Origin: Brevibacillus sp.
Lineage (GTDB): Bacteria > Bacillota > Bacilli > Brevibacillales > Brevibacillaceae
Assembly (NCBI GenBank): GCA_017656235.1
Contig: JACDOF010000017.1
Span: forward strand, 1 to 61,499
Length of the DNA stretch: 61,499 nt
Direction: 5' to 3'
Below, one piece after another: positions 1 through 9,744 of the stretch. The notes under the pieces were generated by a model, which was not told the DNA's origin, did not search any database, and was given only the letters and a program-made list of their open reading frames with translations. Numbering within the stretch: the stretch's first letter is position 1; each line of letters opens with the position of its first letter. The translations under genes were made by a program, and so were the position numbers.

Positions 1-109
1 AGAATTGGAAGTTGAGTCTAAGTTGACTGTTCGGAAAGAAGCTTAACTGTACAAATATGCCCTACTCCATCTTCTATACGAATACGGGTTCCAAAGAGAA
101 TTGCCCATT

Positions 110-133
110 CTCCTTCCCACTGCAGGGAAGGAG
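110..133. other. Perfect 9-bp hairpin at the left edge
   Basis: CTCCTTCCC and GGGAAGGAG pair around the 6-base loop ACTGCA. It lies about 70 bases past the stop of the last permease gene. Neither strand has a T-run after the stem, so it is not a normal Rho-independent terminator. It may be a processing or Rho-linked 3' end. Nothing else was recognised in bases 1-204. Confidence 0.35.
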
Positions 134-204
134 GAGAGCCATTCTAAGATTGCTCATAACGTGACGTCAGCTGAGCATACAAACAACTGCAAGAAAAACC
201 TTGG

Positions 205-1122
205 CTATCGTTTTGATTTGGGGTTAAACGCATCTTTCAATCCTTCGCCAACGAAGTTGATCGCCAGAATGGTCAGCGTGATCAGCGTCCCGGCAGGCGC
301 CCAGACCCACCACTGATTGCGGATCACTTCCGGCGAAATGGCGTCTGACATCATGTTGCCCCAGCTGGGTACATTGGCCTGCACCCCGAAGCCGAGGAAG
401 CTGAGCGAGGTCTCCACCGCGATCATCGTCGCCACCAGGTAAATGGCCTGCACGATAATCGTAGAGATCACGTTGGGCAAAAGATGCTTGACCATCACCT
501 TAAGCGGCGTGCAGCCGATGGAGATGGCGCTGAGAATGTATTCGTTTTCCTTTTCAGCCAGTACCTTGCTTCGCACCAGGCGGGCCGTAGAGCCCCAACT
601 GAGCAGACTGACGACGAAGATCAGCGTGAGTATGCCCGATCCCTGAAAAATGGCGCTGATCACGATCACAAACAGCAAAAAAGGAAAAGTAAGGATAAAG
701 TCGGTAAAGCGCATCAGGGCGTTATCCACCCTGCCGCCAAAGTAGCCCGCCGTCACTCCGATCACGGTTCCGGTCAGGACCACAAGCAGCGCTATCGAAA
801 AGCTGATGGTCAGGGTGACCCGCCCGCCGTAGAGCAGGCGGGTCAGCACGTCCCGTCCTCCCTTGTCCGTCCCCAGCCAGTGATCGGCGCTCGGCTCCTG
901 GTTAATCTGGCGAATATTCAGTCTGGTCGGGTCTTCCGCTGTCAGATAAGGGGCCAGAATGGAGAGAGCTGTGATGGTGACGATGAAAACCAACCCAAGC
1001 ATTGCCAGTCGATTGCGGACGAACTTTCTTCTGGCAATGGCCCAGGGAGACTGGCTCTTTGGCGGGATGGGGCGGCGCGGCAGGTCAAACTGTGGTTTGA
1101 CTGGCATCGGCTGCACGAACAT
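205..1122 (-). CDS. Peptide ABC transporter permease, OppC/DppC type
   Basis: Second membrane subunit of an oligopeptide or dipeptide importer; it pairs with the OppB-type permease to form the transmembrane channel. About 305 residues. It has a cytoplasmic N-terminus, a first membrane helix (AMLGLVFIVTITALSILAPYL), the OppC-typical LGTDKGGRDVLTRLLYG segment after it, and further helices. The coupling region for the ATPases is the EAA-like stretch around ENEYILSAISIGCTPLKV. The ATG at 1122 follows AAGGAGGGGG closely; a GTG six bases further in has better spacing, so the start may differ by two codons. It begins 10 bases after the stop of the OppB gene and is the last gene of the operon. Substrate is inferred only from family. 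No clear terminator follows. Confidence 0.9.
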   Translation of the reverse strand: MFVQPMPVKPQFDLPRRPIPPKSQSPWAIARRKFVRNRLAMLGLVFIVTITALSILAPYLTAEDPTRLNIRQINQEPSADHWLGTDKGGRDVLTRLLYGGRVTLTISFSIALLVVLTGTVIGVTAGYFGGRVDNALMRFTDFILTFPFLLFVIVISAIFQGSGILTLIFVVSLLSWGSTARLVRSKVLAEKENEYILSAISIGCTPLKVMVKHLLPNVISTIIVQAIYLVATMIAVETSLSFLGFGVQANVPSWGNMMSDAISPEVIRNQWWVWAPAGTLITLTILAINFVGEGLKDAFNPKSKR

Positions 1123-1132
1123 CCCCCTCCTT

Positions 1133-2098
1133 CTACTCCAACCTGATCCGCGGATCGACGATGCCATACAGCAGGTCGGCAATCAGGTTGCCAATCAGGG
1201 TCATCACCGACAGCATCATCGTAATCGTCATCACCACGGAGTAGTCGCGGTTGCTGACCGAATCGATAAACAGGGAACCAACCCCCGGGTAGACAAAGAT
1301 TTTTTCCGTAATCACCGCTCCACTCAGCAGCAAACCGATGTCAATCCCGAGGAAGGTGACAATCGGAATCAGCGAGTTGCGCAGGATGTGCCGATTGTAG
1401 ACCAGCGATTCGCTGGTGCCTTTGGCCCGCGCCGTACGGACGTACTCCTTGCGGCTGCTCTCGATTATATCGTTGCGCAGAAACTGGGTGTACTGGGCGG
1501 TCTGTACCAGGCCGAGGCAAAAAGCGGGCAGAATGGCGTGCTTCAGCCGATCGAGAAGCGAGGCCAGCCATCCCTCGCCGCCTCCTACGCTGATCGTGCC
1601 GCTGGCCGGAACCCAGCCCAGCGTTATCGCAAAGATGTATATCGCCACAATCGCGGCAAAAAAAGAGGGAATGGCATACGCAATGTAGTTGAGGGCCATC
1701 ACCAGATTGTCTCCCAGCGTATAGGGCCGACGTCCGGCGTAAATCCCGGCGGCAAAGGCAATCAGATACGTAATCAGCAGCGAAAGCAGGGCCAGAAAGA
1801 TCGTATTGGACAGCCGGTGCCCCATCAACTGCGAGACCGGCATCTTGTGAATGAACGAATCGCCGAAGTCCCCCTGTATCACGCCTGACAGCCAGCGGAC
1901 ATACTGGACGTACAGCGGATCGTTGTACCCCAGCTTTTCCCTCATTTCGGCGATGTACGCCGGATTGGTGTTGGTCGGATCGATTTTGCCCGACAGGGCG
2001 TCCCCTGGCATCAACTTGGCCAGGGTGAACACCACAATCGAGATCAGAAACAGGAGGGGAACCATGCCGACCAATCTTCTGAGCGTATACGTAAGCAG
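1133..2098 (-). CDS. Peptide ABC transporter permease, OppB/DppB type
   Basis: First membrane subunit of the peptide importer. Six hydrophobic segments are visible, with the family hallmark EYVRTARAKG (EAA loop contacting the ATPases) and a C-terminal DPRIRLE typical of OppB/DppB. The reading frame only offers TTG at 2074 as a common start, which would remove the N-terminal TYTLRR. The family normally begins ML.Y.LRRL directly before the first helix. An in-frame CTG at 2098 gives exactly that (LLTYTLRRLVGMVPLL) and sits about 5 bases after GGAGAGG, so CTG is preferred. Gap to the binding-protein gene is about 35 bases. Function is firm; the start codon is an inference. Confidence 0.85.
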   Translation of the reverse strand: MLTYTLRRLVGMVPLLFLISIVVFTLAKLMPGDALSGKIDPTNTNPAYIAEMREKLGYNDPLYVQYVRWLSGVIQGDFGDSFIHKMPVSQLMGHRLSNTIFLALLSLLITYLIAFAAGIYAGRRPYTLGDNLVMALNYIAYAIPSFFAAIVAIYIFAITLGWVPASGTISVGGGEGWLASLLDRLKHAILPAFCLGLVQTAQYTQFLRNDIIESSRKEYVRTARAKGTSESLVYNRHILRNSLIPIVTFLGIDIGLLLSGAVITEKIFVYPGVGSLFIDSVSNRDYSVVMTITMMLSVMTLIGNLIADLLYGIVDPRIRLE

Positions 2099-2132
2099 CG
2101 TCCTCTCCCCCTCTCCCGGATTACCTCATCCG

Positions 2133-3875
2133 TTAATCGGTTACGTACCATTTGTGCGAGTAAAGGTTGTTGGCGAACGAGTTGGTGTGGACGCCCTGCA
2201 GCCGCTTGTTGATGACGTTGATCTCTTTGCGCGAGTAGAGGAAGATCATCGGGACCTCTTCATTGACCAGTTTCTGCCACTGGATGTAGACGTTTTTCCG
2301 GTATTCGGGATCAAACGCCTTCTCACTGACCCCCTCCTCGATCAACCGGTCAGACTCTTCGTTGTACCAGCGCGGGAAGTTCCACATGTCGCTGCTCCGC
2401 CACAAGCCCGTCGGATCGGGGTCGCTATCTAACCCCCATGCGCCGGCGAACAGTTCGACAGAAGGGTCGTCGTTTTCAATCATGTCGTAAAACAGGTTAA
2501 ATTCTTTCAACGAACCGCCGTTCAAGCTGGCGTCTATGCCCACCTCGCGCAGGAACTGGATCACGGCCTGGGCGCGCGGCTCGGATACCTCGGTGCCGGA
2601 CATGGCGTGGTATGTTACGGTAAACTTTTGGCCTTGCGGGTCTTCGCGCATGCCGTCTCCATCGATGTCTTTGTATCCCGCCTCGTCAAGCAGCTGCTTC
2701 GCCTTTTCGGGATTGTACTCGTACGGAATCAGCTCCGAGTCAGGGGCTTTGGCCCAGCTCACCGTCGGCATCGGCGATTGGATCAAGGTGCCTTTGCCGT
2801 TTTCAAACGCGTCCAGCAATCCCTGCCTGTCTATTGCGTAGTAGAAGGCCTGGCGCAGCTTCTTGTTCTGGAACTTGGGATTGTCCATGACCACTCGTTC
2901 CTGTTCCTTGTCCCAATGGCCGAAGTCGAAGCCGATGTAGGCGTACCCCAGTTCATCTTCTTCCTTGATGTAGACATTGTCCAGCTTCTCCACCTCTTTG
3001 ACCTGGCTGCGCGGTATGTCCGTGATGTCGATTTCCCCGTTTTTGAGCAGACTGGTGGCCAGCGCTCCATCATACACCTTGTAGACGATGCCGTCCAGAT
3101 ACGGTTTGCCCTGCCAGTAGTCGTCAAACCGCTCCAGCTCGACAAACTCGCCCGGCTGGATATTCTTCACTTTGAACGGCCCCGTGCCGATCGGCTTCTG
3201 CCGGACCTGTGGCGAACTGGGCAGATCTTTGATTGGGATACCCTCGTAATACTTTTTGGGCATCGGATAGGACCAGAGATTGTCAATCGTATTGACGGCT
3301 GCCCGCTTCATTTTGAGTTCGATCGTGTAGGGATCAATCACCTTGATCCCGGAAATCTCGTTCGCCTTGCCTTCGTGGTACTCCTGCGCCCCTTCGATCA
3401 TCTCCACGTAGGAGTAGCGCGGACCGGTGTAGTCCGGGTGAGCGATCACTTCCAGCGCATACTTCCAGTCTTCCACGGTCAATTCCTCGCCGTTGTGCCA
3501 CTTGACTCCTTTTTTGAAGGTGAAGGTAAACGTCTTGTGGTCCTCAGACTCTGTCCACTCGGCAATGTAGGGGTATACGCGCAGGTCGTCCCCTACCTGA
3601 AACAGCGGGTCCATCATAAAATACAAGATTTTGTCGTCGTCCACCCCTTCGTAAAACCCCCGCTCCAGCAGCCCTTGAAACGGCGAGCTGAACCCGTAGG
3701 TAACCGTCCCGCCGTACTTCGGTTCTCCGCTCGGCTGTTCCGCAGTCCCGGTCGTGGTGGTCCCAGGCGACTCCCCCTGACCGCCTTCCGTTGTCGCAGG
3801 CTGACCGGAGCAGCCTGCAAGGGCTATGCTGAAGGCCAGCACAACAGACATCCCCAACGAACCTTTCTTTTTCAA
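2133..3875 (-). CDS. Peptide-binding lipoprotein of the ABC importer (SBP family 5)
   Basis: Extracellular solute-binding protein that captures peptides and delivers them to the permease pair. 580 residues, normal for family 5. A lipoprotein signal is clear: MKKKGSLG, a hydrophobic core, then LAGC with the lipidated cysteine at residue 22, followed by a Ser/Thr/Gly-rich linker. The family signature region (YTFTFKKGVKWHNGEELTVED, here read as FKKGVKWHNGEELT) is near residue 120. The start is TTG at 3875 with AAGGGGGTAA eight bases upstream; no better ATG exists. It lies between the ATPase pair and the permease pair, so the operon order is D-F-A-B-C. Confidence 0.93.
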   Translation of the reverse strand: MKKKGSLGMSVVLAFSIALAGCSGQPATTEGGQGESPGTTTTGTAEQPSGEPKYGGTVTYGFSSPFQGLLERGFYEGVDDDKILYFMMDPLFQVGDDLRVYPYIAEWTESEDHKTFTFTFKKGVKWHNGEELTVEDWKYALEVIAHPDYTGPRYSYVEMIEGAQEYHEGKANEISGIKVIDPYTIELKMKRAAVNTIDNLWSYPMPKKYYEGIPIKDLPSSPQVRQKPIGTGPFKVKNIQPGEFVELERFDDYWQGKPYLDGIVYKVYDGALATSLLKNGEIDITDIPRSQVKEVEKLDNVYIKEEDELGYAYIGFDFGHWDKEQERVVMDNPKFQNKKLRQAFYYAIDRQGLLDAFENGKGTLIQSPMPTVSWAKAPDSELIPYEYNPEKAKQLLDEAGYKDIDGDGMREDPQGQKFTVTYHAMSGTEVSEPRAQAVIQFLREVGIDASLNGGSLKEFNLFYDMIENDDPSVELFAGAWGLDSDPDPTGLWRSSDMWNFPRWYNEESDRLIEEGVSEKAFDPEYRKNVYIQWQKLVNEEVPMIFLYSRKEINVINKRLQGVHTNSFANNLYSHKWYVTD

Positions 3876-3915
3876 TCGGATTACCCCCTTGTCAATAGTG
3901 GTAGAGATGATCCAT

Positions 3916-4905
3916 CTAGTAGAGATGGCAGGCGACCTGGTGTCCGGGCTTCACCTCCTTCATCGCCGGGCGCACCTCGCGACACGTACCGTCAGCGTGG
4001 CGGCAGCGCGGGTGAAAGGCACACCCCTGCGGCGGCCGCTCCGGGCTGGGCACGTCTCCTTGCAGGACGATTCGCTCCTTCCTCTTGCGCGGATCGGGAA
4101 CCGGAATCGACGACAGCAGCGCCTGGGTGTACGGGTGAAGCGGGTCGGTATAAAGACTGTGCTTGTCGGCCAGCTCCACCAGCCTGCCCAGATACATCAC
4201 CCCGATCCGGTCGCTGACGTGCTTGACGACACTCAGGTTATGGGCGATGAACAGGTAGGTAAGCTGAAAGTCTTGCTGCAAATCCTGCAGCAGATTCAAC
4301 ACCTGTGACTGCACGGACACATCCAGGGCAGAGACCGGCTCGTCGGCGATAATCAGCTTTGGCTTTAAGGCCAGCGCCCGAGCAATTCCGATCCGCTGCC
4401 GCTGACCGCCGGAGAACTCATGCGGGTATTTGTAGTAGGCATCGTCCGGCAGCCCCACCTTGGCCAGCAGTTCCAACACTTCCTCTTTCAGTTCCCGCTC
4501 CGTCCTGCCGGTGTAGTTGCGAAGCGGTTCGGAGACGAGACTTCCTACCATCATCTTGGGGTTGAGCGAGGCGTAGGGATCTTGGAAGACCATCTGCATC
4601 TCTCGCCGCAGCGCGCGAAGTTGTGCGCCCTTGAGGCGGGTGATCTCTCTGCCCAAAAACGTAATCGAACCGTCTGTCGGCTCCAGCAGGCGCAGGATCG
4701 TACGCCCCGCGGTCGACTTGCCGCAGCCGCTCTCCCCCACCAATCCCAGCGTCTCACCGGCGTGAAGGGAAAAACTGATATCGTCGACCGCTTTCACTTC
4801 CCCCACCTTGCGGCGAAAGAAGCCGCCCAGAATGGGGTAGTACTTTTTCAGGTTTTTCACTTCCAGGAGAGGGTGCTGAGTCGCAGGATTGGTCGTCTGC
4901 GTCAT
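3916..4905 (-). CDS. Peptide ABC transporter ATPase, OppF/DppF type
   Basis: Second ATPase of the peptide importer. 329 residues with Walker [10 protein letters not shown] near residue 57, Q-loop ([11 protein letters not shown]), signature [15 protein letters not shown], Walker [13 protein letters not shown], and the H-loop in FIAHNL. The C-terminal oligopeptide extension carries conserved cysteines (CAFHPRC...C...C) typical of OppF/DppF. Its ATG at 4905 overlaps the stop of the upstream ATPase as ATGA, which implies translational coupling. Together with the neighbouring OppD-type ATPase it should form the nucleotide-binding heterodimer. Confidence 0.94.
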   Translation of the reverse strand: MTQTTNPATQHPLLEVKNLKKYYPILGGFFRRKVGEVKAVDDISFSLHAGETLGLVGESGCGKSTAGRTILRLLEPTDGSITFLGREITRLKGAQLRALRREMQMVFQDPYASLNPKMMVGSLVSEPLRNYTGRTERELKEEVLELLAKVGLPDDAYYKYPHEFSGGQRQRIGIARALALKPKLIIADEPVSALDVSVQSQVLNLLQDLQQDFQLTYLFIAHNLSVVKHVSDRIGVMYLGRLVELADKHSLYTDPLHPYTQALLSSIPVPDPRKRKERIVLQGDVPSPERPPQGCAFHPRCRHADGTCREVRPAMKEVKPGHQVACHLY

Positions 4906-5921
4906 CTGTACACCCCCGCTTCCCTGCCCGGATAGCTCTCCTTGTACAGCAGACAGCGCACCAGGTGGTCTCTGTCCACTCGCGCCAACTGCGGGGCGAG
5001 TTGATGACAGTCGGCTTTCGCCTGCGGGCAGCGGCTGGCAAAGCGGCAGCTCGTTCTGGGCATGTGTACCAGCGAGGGGACGATGCCACCGATTGCATCA
5101 AGCCTTTGGCGATCCTCATCCAGGCGGGGAATCGCTTTCAGCAGCAGACGCAGATACGGGTGCCTGGGCTGATGGAAGATGGCGTCAACCGGTCCCTGTT
5201 CCACAATCTGCCCGGCGTACATCACCATCACTTCGTCGGCCATCTCCGCCACGATGCCCAAATCGTGGGTGATCAGCAGGACCGACATGCTGCCGCTTTG
5301 CTGAACGTGTTTGATCAGGTCCAGAATCTGGGCCTGAATGGTCACATCCAGTGCGGTCGTCGGTTCATCGGCAATCAGCAGCTGCGGATGACAGGCAATC
5401 GCCATCGCGATCATAATCCGCTGCCGCATGCCTCCGGAGAGTTGATGCGGATATTCATCAATCACCTTGTCTGCGCGGGGAATCCCCACCTGCTTCAGCA
5501 GGTCAATGCATGTCTTTTTCGCCTGTTTCTTGCCAATATTCTGATGATTCAACAGACACTCCTGTAATTGAAAACCAACGGTAAAGACGGGGTTTAAGGC
5601 GGTCATCGGCTCCTGAAAAATCATGCCGATGTCCTTGCCCCGTATCAAGTTCATCTCTTCCTGCGACAGTCGGGTCAGGTCCTGGCCTTTGAACAAGATC
5701 TGCCCTTTGGCCACACTGCCTGATTCACGGGGCAGCAGATTCATGATCGACAGAGCCAGTACGCTTTTGCCGCAGCCCGACTCTCCGACGATGCAGACGA
5801 TCTTGCCGGGATGGATCGTAAAGGACACATCGTCGACAGCGCTGTAGAAGCTGCCGTCAATCGTAAATCCGGCGTGCAGATTCCGTACTTCCAGCAAGGG
5901 GTCAACAGATGTGACGGTCAT
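4902..5921 (-). CDS. Peptide ABC transporter ATPase, OppD/DppD type
   Basis: First gene of the peptide importer operon. 339 residues with Walker [15 protein letters not shown]-loop [11 protein letters not shown], signature [14 protein letters not shown], Walker [15 protein letters not shown] and H-loop [12 protein letters not shown] cysteine-containing C-terminal oligopeptide domain follows ([14 protein letters not shown]). ATG at 5921 is preceded by GAGGTGAAAC, a good ribosome-binding site. The promoter at 6026-6054 lies about 100 bases upstream. Confidence 0.95.
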   Translation of the reverse strand: MTVTSVDPLLEVRNLHAGFTIDGSFYSAVDDVSFTIHPGKIVCIVGESGCGKSVLALSIMNLLPRESGSVAKGQILFKGQDLTRLSQEEMNLIRGKDIGMIFQEPMTALNPVFTVGFQLQECLLNHQNIGKKQAKKTCIDLLKQVGIPRADKVIDEYPHQLSGGMRQRIMIAMAIACHPQLLIADEPTTALDVTIQAQILDLIKHVQQSGSMSVLLITHDLGIVAEMADEVMVMYAGQIVEQGPVDAIFHQPRHPYLRLLLKAIPRLDEDRQRLDAIGGIVPSLVHMPRTSCRFASRCPQAKADCHQLAPQLARVDRDHLVRCLLYKESYPGREAGVYR

Positions 5922-6025
5922 GTTTCACCTCTTCACCTCGTATCGTAATAGAAACCATCTTTCTTCATGAATTCATCTATTTCTCACTGGATAAAAATAT
6001 TGTATAAGATGGATATTTTATCTAA

Positions 6026-6054
6026 ATTATCGCAATGCCCCACTGCCGTGTCAA
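6026..6054 (-). promoter_or_regulatory. Sigma-A promoter of the peptide importer operon
   Basis: Reading the minus strand, TTGACA (6054-6049) is followed by exactly 17 bases and GATAAT (6031-6026). Predicted transcription start is near 6019, giving a leader of about 100 bases before the first ATPase gene. It lies just past the terminator of the SLH gene, so the operon is an independent unit. Confidence 0.75.
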
Positions 6055-6065
6055 TCACCAGCCCG

Positions 6066-6102
6066 AAAAAAAGCCACACCCGGCTTACGCCTCGGGTGTG
6101 GC
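6066..6102 (-). terminator. Rho-independent terminator of the SLH protein gene
   Basis: GCCACACCCG and CGGGTGTGGC form a perfect 10-bp stem with a 10-base loop. On the minus strand it is followed by seven T residues (A run 6066-6072). It lies 19 bases after the stop codon at 6121. Confidence 0.95.
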
Positions 6103-6120
6103 GATCGTGTTATATCGTTA

Positions 6121-9100
6121 TCATTTATTCTCCAACGTCCGGTACAAGGCAACGACGCAGACGGCGCGCGTGGTTGGTTTACCCGGTTCAAACCTGTCGT
6201 GGAGCGGATCCATCAGCCCCAACCCCACCACATTGCGGATCGACGCGGATGCCCACTGGGGCCAATGCTGTGAATCGGCCAGCGCCGGCGTTTGGGATGG
6301 TTTTTGGCCGAGCAGGCGATCCAGGATCACCGCCGCTTCCGCACGCGTAACAGGCTGATCAGGCCGGAATGTCTTATCCGGATATCCCATCACCAATCCT
6401 TTGGCGACAGCTGCCTGTACCGCCCCCTGGGCATAAGCCGGAATGGCATCCTTGAAGCCCGGATTGGGCTTTTCAGGCAGCTTCCAGCCGTACACTCTGG
6501 CCAGCAGGGTGACAAACTGGGCCCGCGTCAGCGCCGCCTCCGGCCCAAAGGCATCGGCAGTGAGTCCCTTGACGTAGCCTTTGTTGTACATGGCTGTAAT
6601 CTCGGCACGCGCCGGGTGGTGCACGATATCCATAAACGGCAGATCAGCAGGTATGTCCAGATAATACGGAATGTAGGTCCCGTACGCATTCAGCCTGTAC
6701 ACCCACTTGCCTTCCGGCGTCATCTCGCCAATCAGCGGATCAAGCGTGTTGGTCTGCCCGTTGACATACAAAAGGCCGACACCCTTCCGCTTCAACCACT
6801 CTTTTGGCGTCAGGGTCACCGTCACCGGACGGGTGCTGAGCTGATCGGTCTGCCCCTGTTTGTAGGTGACCGGACTGATGGTAAACGAGTAATCCGCCGG
6901 TACGTATCCCGGCATCTGCTGTTTGACCACCGACTGTACGTCAATCCTCGCCTTTTCCAGGAAAGAGGCCGTGTTTTGGAACGAGTAGCCCAGATCCAGT
7001 TCCTGGCCCAGCGCAAGCTGCCCAGGGGCGGAAGGGGCAACATCACGTCCCGTCACTTGCTGTTTGGCGTCGTACGGATACAGGAGGGACACTTCGTCAA
7101 AGTAGACGGTTCCCCGCTCTGGACGCGTAATGGTCTCTTCCGGTTTGTTGACCAGATAAATACTGCGCAGTTTCAGCGGATACGGCACACCGGGAGGGAA
7201 GTACCCTCTTACCTGCTTCCAACCGGTCCAATCCACCTTCTCCGCCAGGTTGACGTAATGCAGGTCGCCCTTGCCGTCAATCACTTCCGCGCGCAGCCAG
7301 TGATTGCTGCCGTCTCCGTATACCCACAGCCCCATTCCAAATGGTTCGCCAGGGATGGTCACTGCCTCCGGGCCAAGTCGGCCATATGCGATACGAACGT
7401 CATCAGCGGGTGCACCGGCAAAGTTGTACGACAGGCGGGCTGCTTTCCGCGTGCGGAACACCGGCTCTCCTTCGCCGCTTACCATCGTGAATGAACCGGC
7501 GTTGTTCAGCGATGCCGGGTAACCGCTGTGATACGGTTCGCTCAGGTTGTCAAAGGTAAGCCATGGTTTCTCCTGTTCACCGATATTGATCCGTACGCTG
7601 GTTGACACACCATCGTAGGAAACGGTTAGTGTGGCATGTCCCGGCGACGAACCGGCGGTAAGCTGCAGACGGTCATCGACAGCAGCGAGCGGGGAGTTGA
7701 CCACCGCCTTGACACTCTGCGGCGAGGCCGTGATCAACTGGCCGCGCTTGGTCTTCACTTTTACCTCCAGCGGAATCGTCTGGCCGACGGCAACGTTGAT
7801 TACCGACGGGGTGACAAGCAGTTCGGCCACATCTTTGCCCGTGATCACGTAGATGTCTTTCGTCTTGGTGATGCCTCCTGCTGTCGCCCGCAGCTGGACG
7901 CTGCCCGACTTTTTCGCTGTAAAGCGGCTGCCCTCAAACGTCCCCGCATCGGTGGACGGTACGTCCCAGGTAATTTCCGATGGTTTGATCGTATACGGCA
8001 AGTAGTGGTTGTCATACGCTTTGGTCGTATACTCCACCTGCTGGCCGACCAGCACTTCTGACGGTCCGTAAATCTGGAAGTTGGACAGCGTCCCCGGAGG
8101 AGCCGTGTTGTACACGGCCAGTCCGGTCGGCACTCGTCGCTGTGCTCCGCCCTTGGGATTGTTGATCAGTGTGGCCTGGGTGTCGAACAAGCGGCGGGCG
8201 GCCAGTGTCGTCGAGCCGCCTCCGTCAAAGTTGACAGCCCGCCAGACGCCCAGTTCCACCAGCAACTGGGCCAACTCCTGCAGGTTGACACCCCGACTGT
8301 TGGGGCCCTCCTCCACGACGACCATGTACAGCGTCTTGCCGTCCTGTGAGACCCCTACAGCCGTATGGGCATTGATGCCTTTGACGTAATCGTCGGCTCG
8401 AAAGCTGGTCAGCGCTTTCCCCTGATCAACCAGGAGCACGTGTCCCCCGACAGCCTGCAGCCACTCCCTGTCGGCTGGGGTGGTTTCATAGTCAATGGTT
8501 ACGCGCGAGCCGACCGGCACGTTTTGCAGCAGGTACTGCGCTGCTGCTCCCTGCCCCCAGAGTACGAAGCCATTCTGCGGAATGGGCGCGCCCGGCTGAT
8601 CCACCCGCACCTCCCTGGCCACCCCGTCCTGGAACACCACTTCCACCACGTTCTGGTAGTTCTCCACTTTTCCCAGGCTTGTCCGGCCAAACGATGGTGT
8701 GTACAAGTTGAGCTGGTCGAGATGGCTGTACCCTTCACTGGGGTTGTACTTTTCCTTGTTCACGCCGCGCAGCGGAAAGCTGGCTCCGTTGTCGGCCGTG
8801 ACTTTTCCGGTAAAGCCAAAGTGCTCAATCCGGGCTGTCTTCTCCCCGGTGATGCCGAGGCTGTACCAGTAGGAAATGTGCCCCATCGAGGAAATCAACT
8901 GCTTGTCTCTGATGACAATCCCAAACGGTGCGCCCCGCTTGGCCATGTCGAAAAAATCGGCGTTGATTGCCGCTATGGCTCCGGTCTCGTTGGCCATCTG
9001 TGTTACTGTTTGTTTATCTGTCAACAAACCACCTGTTCCGTAGACAGGCTTTACTTCCACGTACTTGTTGTTCAAATCCACTTTCGTGACGTAAATGATC

Positions 9101-9297
9101 GCCTGCTTCTCCCCATACGTCTTGACATATTTGTACAGGGTCGTCCCCTCGCCGATCGGGGTTTGCCACTGCTCGGTCAGCGCACCTGTCTTTTCCTCGG
9201 CCCCGGCAGCCGGGGAAGGTGACAGGGGTATCAGTGTTCCCCACGCCAGCAGCGAGGCAAGAAGCAGTGACAGCAGCTTCCGCGGTCGTTTGCTCAC
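6121..9297 (-). CDS. Secreted SLH-domain protein with phosphodiester-glycosidase (NAGPA-like) domain
   Basis: Large cell-surface protein, 1058 residues. The Sec signal peptide (residues 1 to about 33, ending PAAGA) is followed by a region of about residues 85-400 resembling bacterial phosphodiester glycosidase/NAGPA-like domains: AAINADFFDM, GITGEKTA, and the characteristic DGGGSTTLA segment. Next comes an Ig-like/Big-type stretch with strand repeats (about 400-575). A carbohydrate-binding-like segment (about 580-750) precedes three SLH motifs near the C-terminus (about 895-1055: FMDIVHHPARAEITAM, FKDAIPAYAQGAVQ, DSQHWPQWASASI). SLH repeats anchor proteins to secondary wall polymers, so it probably trims or modifies glycans at the surface; the substrate is unknown. 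It is monocistronic with its own terminator. Confidence 0.85.
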   Translation of the reverse strand: MSKRPRKLLSLLLASLLAWGTLIPLSPSPAAGAEEKTGALTEQWQTPIGEGTTLYKYVKTYGEKQAIIYVTKVDLNNKYVEVKPVYGTGGLLTDKQTVTQMANETGAIAAINADFFDMAKRGAPFGIVIRDKQLISSMGHISYWYSLGITGEKTARIEHFGFTGKVTADNGASFPLRGVNKEKYNPSEGYSHLDQLNLYTPSFGRTSLGKVENYQNVVEVVFQDGVAREVRVDQPGAPIPQNGFVLWGQGAAAQYLLQNVPVGSRVTIDYETTPADREWLQAVGGHVLLVDQGKALTSFRADDYVKGINAHTAVGVSQDGKTLYMVVVEEGPNSRGVNLQELAQLLVELGVWRAVNFDGGGSTTLAARRLFDTQATLINNPKGGAQRRVPTGLAVYNTAPPGTLSNFQIYGPSEVLVGQQVEYTTKAYDNHYLPYTIKPSEITWDVPSTDAGTFEGSRFTAKKSGSVQLRATAGGITKTKDIYVITGKDVAELLVTPSVINVAVGQTIPLEVKVKTKRGQLITASPQSVKAVVNSPLAAVDDRLQLTAGSSPGHATLTVSYDGVSTSVRINIGEQEKPWLTFDNLSEPYHSGYPASLNNAGSFTMVSGEGEPVFRTRKAARLSYNFAGAPADDVRIAYGRLGPEAVTIPGEPFGMGLWVYGDGSNHWLRAEVIDGKGDLHYVNLAEKVDWTGWKQVRGYFPPGVPYPLKLRSIYLVNKPEETITRPERGTVYFDEVSLLYPYDAKQQVTGRDVAPSAPGQLALGQELDLGYSFQNTASFLEKARIDVQSVVKQQMPGYVPADYSFTISPVTYKQGQTDQLSTRPVTVTLTPKEWLKRKGVGLLYVNGQTNTLDPLIGEMTPEGKWVYRLNAYGTYIPYYLDIPADLPFMDIVHHPARAEITAMYNKGYVKGLTADAFGPEAALTRAQFVTLLARVYGWKLPEKPNPGFKDAIPAYAQGAVQAAVAKGLVMGYPDKTFRPDQPVTRAEAAVILDRLLGQKPSQTPALADSQHWPQWASASIRNVVGLGLMDPLHDRFEPGKPTTRAVCVVALYRTLENK

Positions 9298-9744
9298 AGT
9301 TGTTCCCCTCCTGTGCCACTCTTTCTCTCTCTGCGTCTCTTTGATCCTCTGCGTCTCTTTGTTCGCCTCGAATCGGCACCCAGTTTAATAGACGAATGGA
9401 CCGGTCGGAATGTTTCGTTGGTTCATCAAATTTCACCAAGGAAAATGATGGGAACATTTGCAAACCTTGCTCACCCCCTGGCAGTCTGCTGCCGGATCAA
9501 CTGCGCCAAGCAGCGGATGCCCGCCTCCAGCCGCCAGCTCCTTTCAGCGGATAAAACTGAGGCGAAAGTTCCCCTGTACTAGGATTCCGGTCGATACACA
9601 TTACACCGGACCAACATCCAGACGTTCGGCTGTCGTGCGGCAGACCGAAAAGTGGTTGGGCCAGCCACATGCCAATTGGTTGGAGATTTCTTTTTTCTTT
9701 TCGAGTAGGATAGAGACATGTTGGTTAGAAAGGAGTTCATCCCC
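9298..9744. other. Intergenic region between divergent SLH and exporter genes
   Basis: 447 bases without a convincing gene. On the minus side there is a 15-bp direct repeat (9329-9343 and 9347-9361, CTCTGCGTCTCTTTG on the plus strand, 18-base period) in the SLH gene leader. A weak ECF-type promoter candidate lies at 9391-9416. On the plus side, the last 40 bases before the exporter are T-rich and no canonical sigma-A promoter stood out. Short ORFs here lack ribosome-binding sites and family resemblance. Confidence 0.5.
9391..9416 (-). promoter_or_regulatory. Candidate ECF-sigma (SigM/SigX-like) promoter of the SLH gene
   Basis: On the minus strand GAAAC (9416-9412) is followed by 17 bases and CGTC (9394-9391), the pattern of Bacillus cell-envelope-stress ECF promoters. 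No comparable sigma-A promoter was found upstream of this surface-protein gene. The motifs are short, so the call is tentative. Confidence 0.3.

Noticed and set aside
2607-4217. 536-codon plus-strand ORF
   Set aside because: Antisense of the peptide-binding protein and part of the OppF-type ATPase; no family resemblance.
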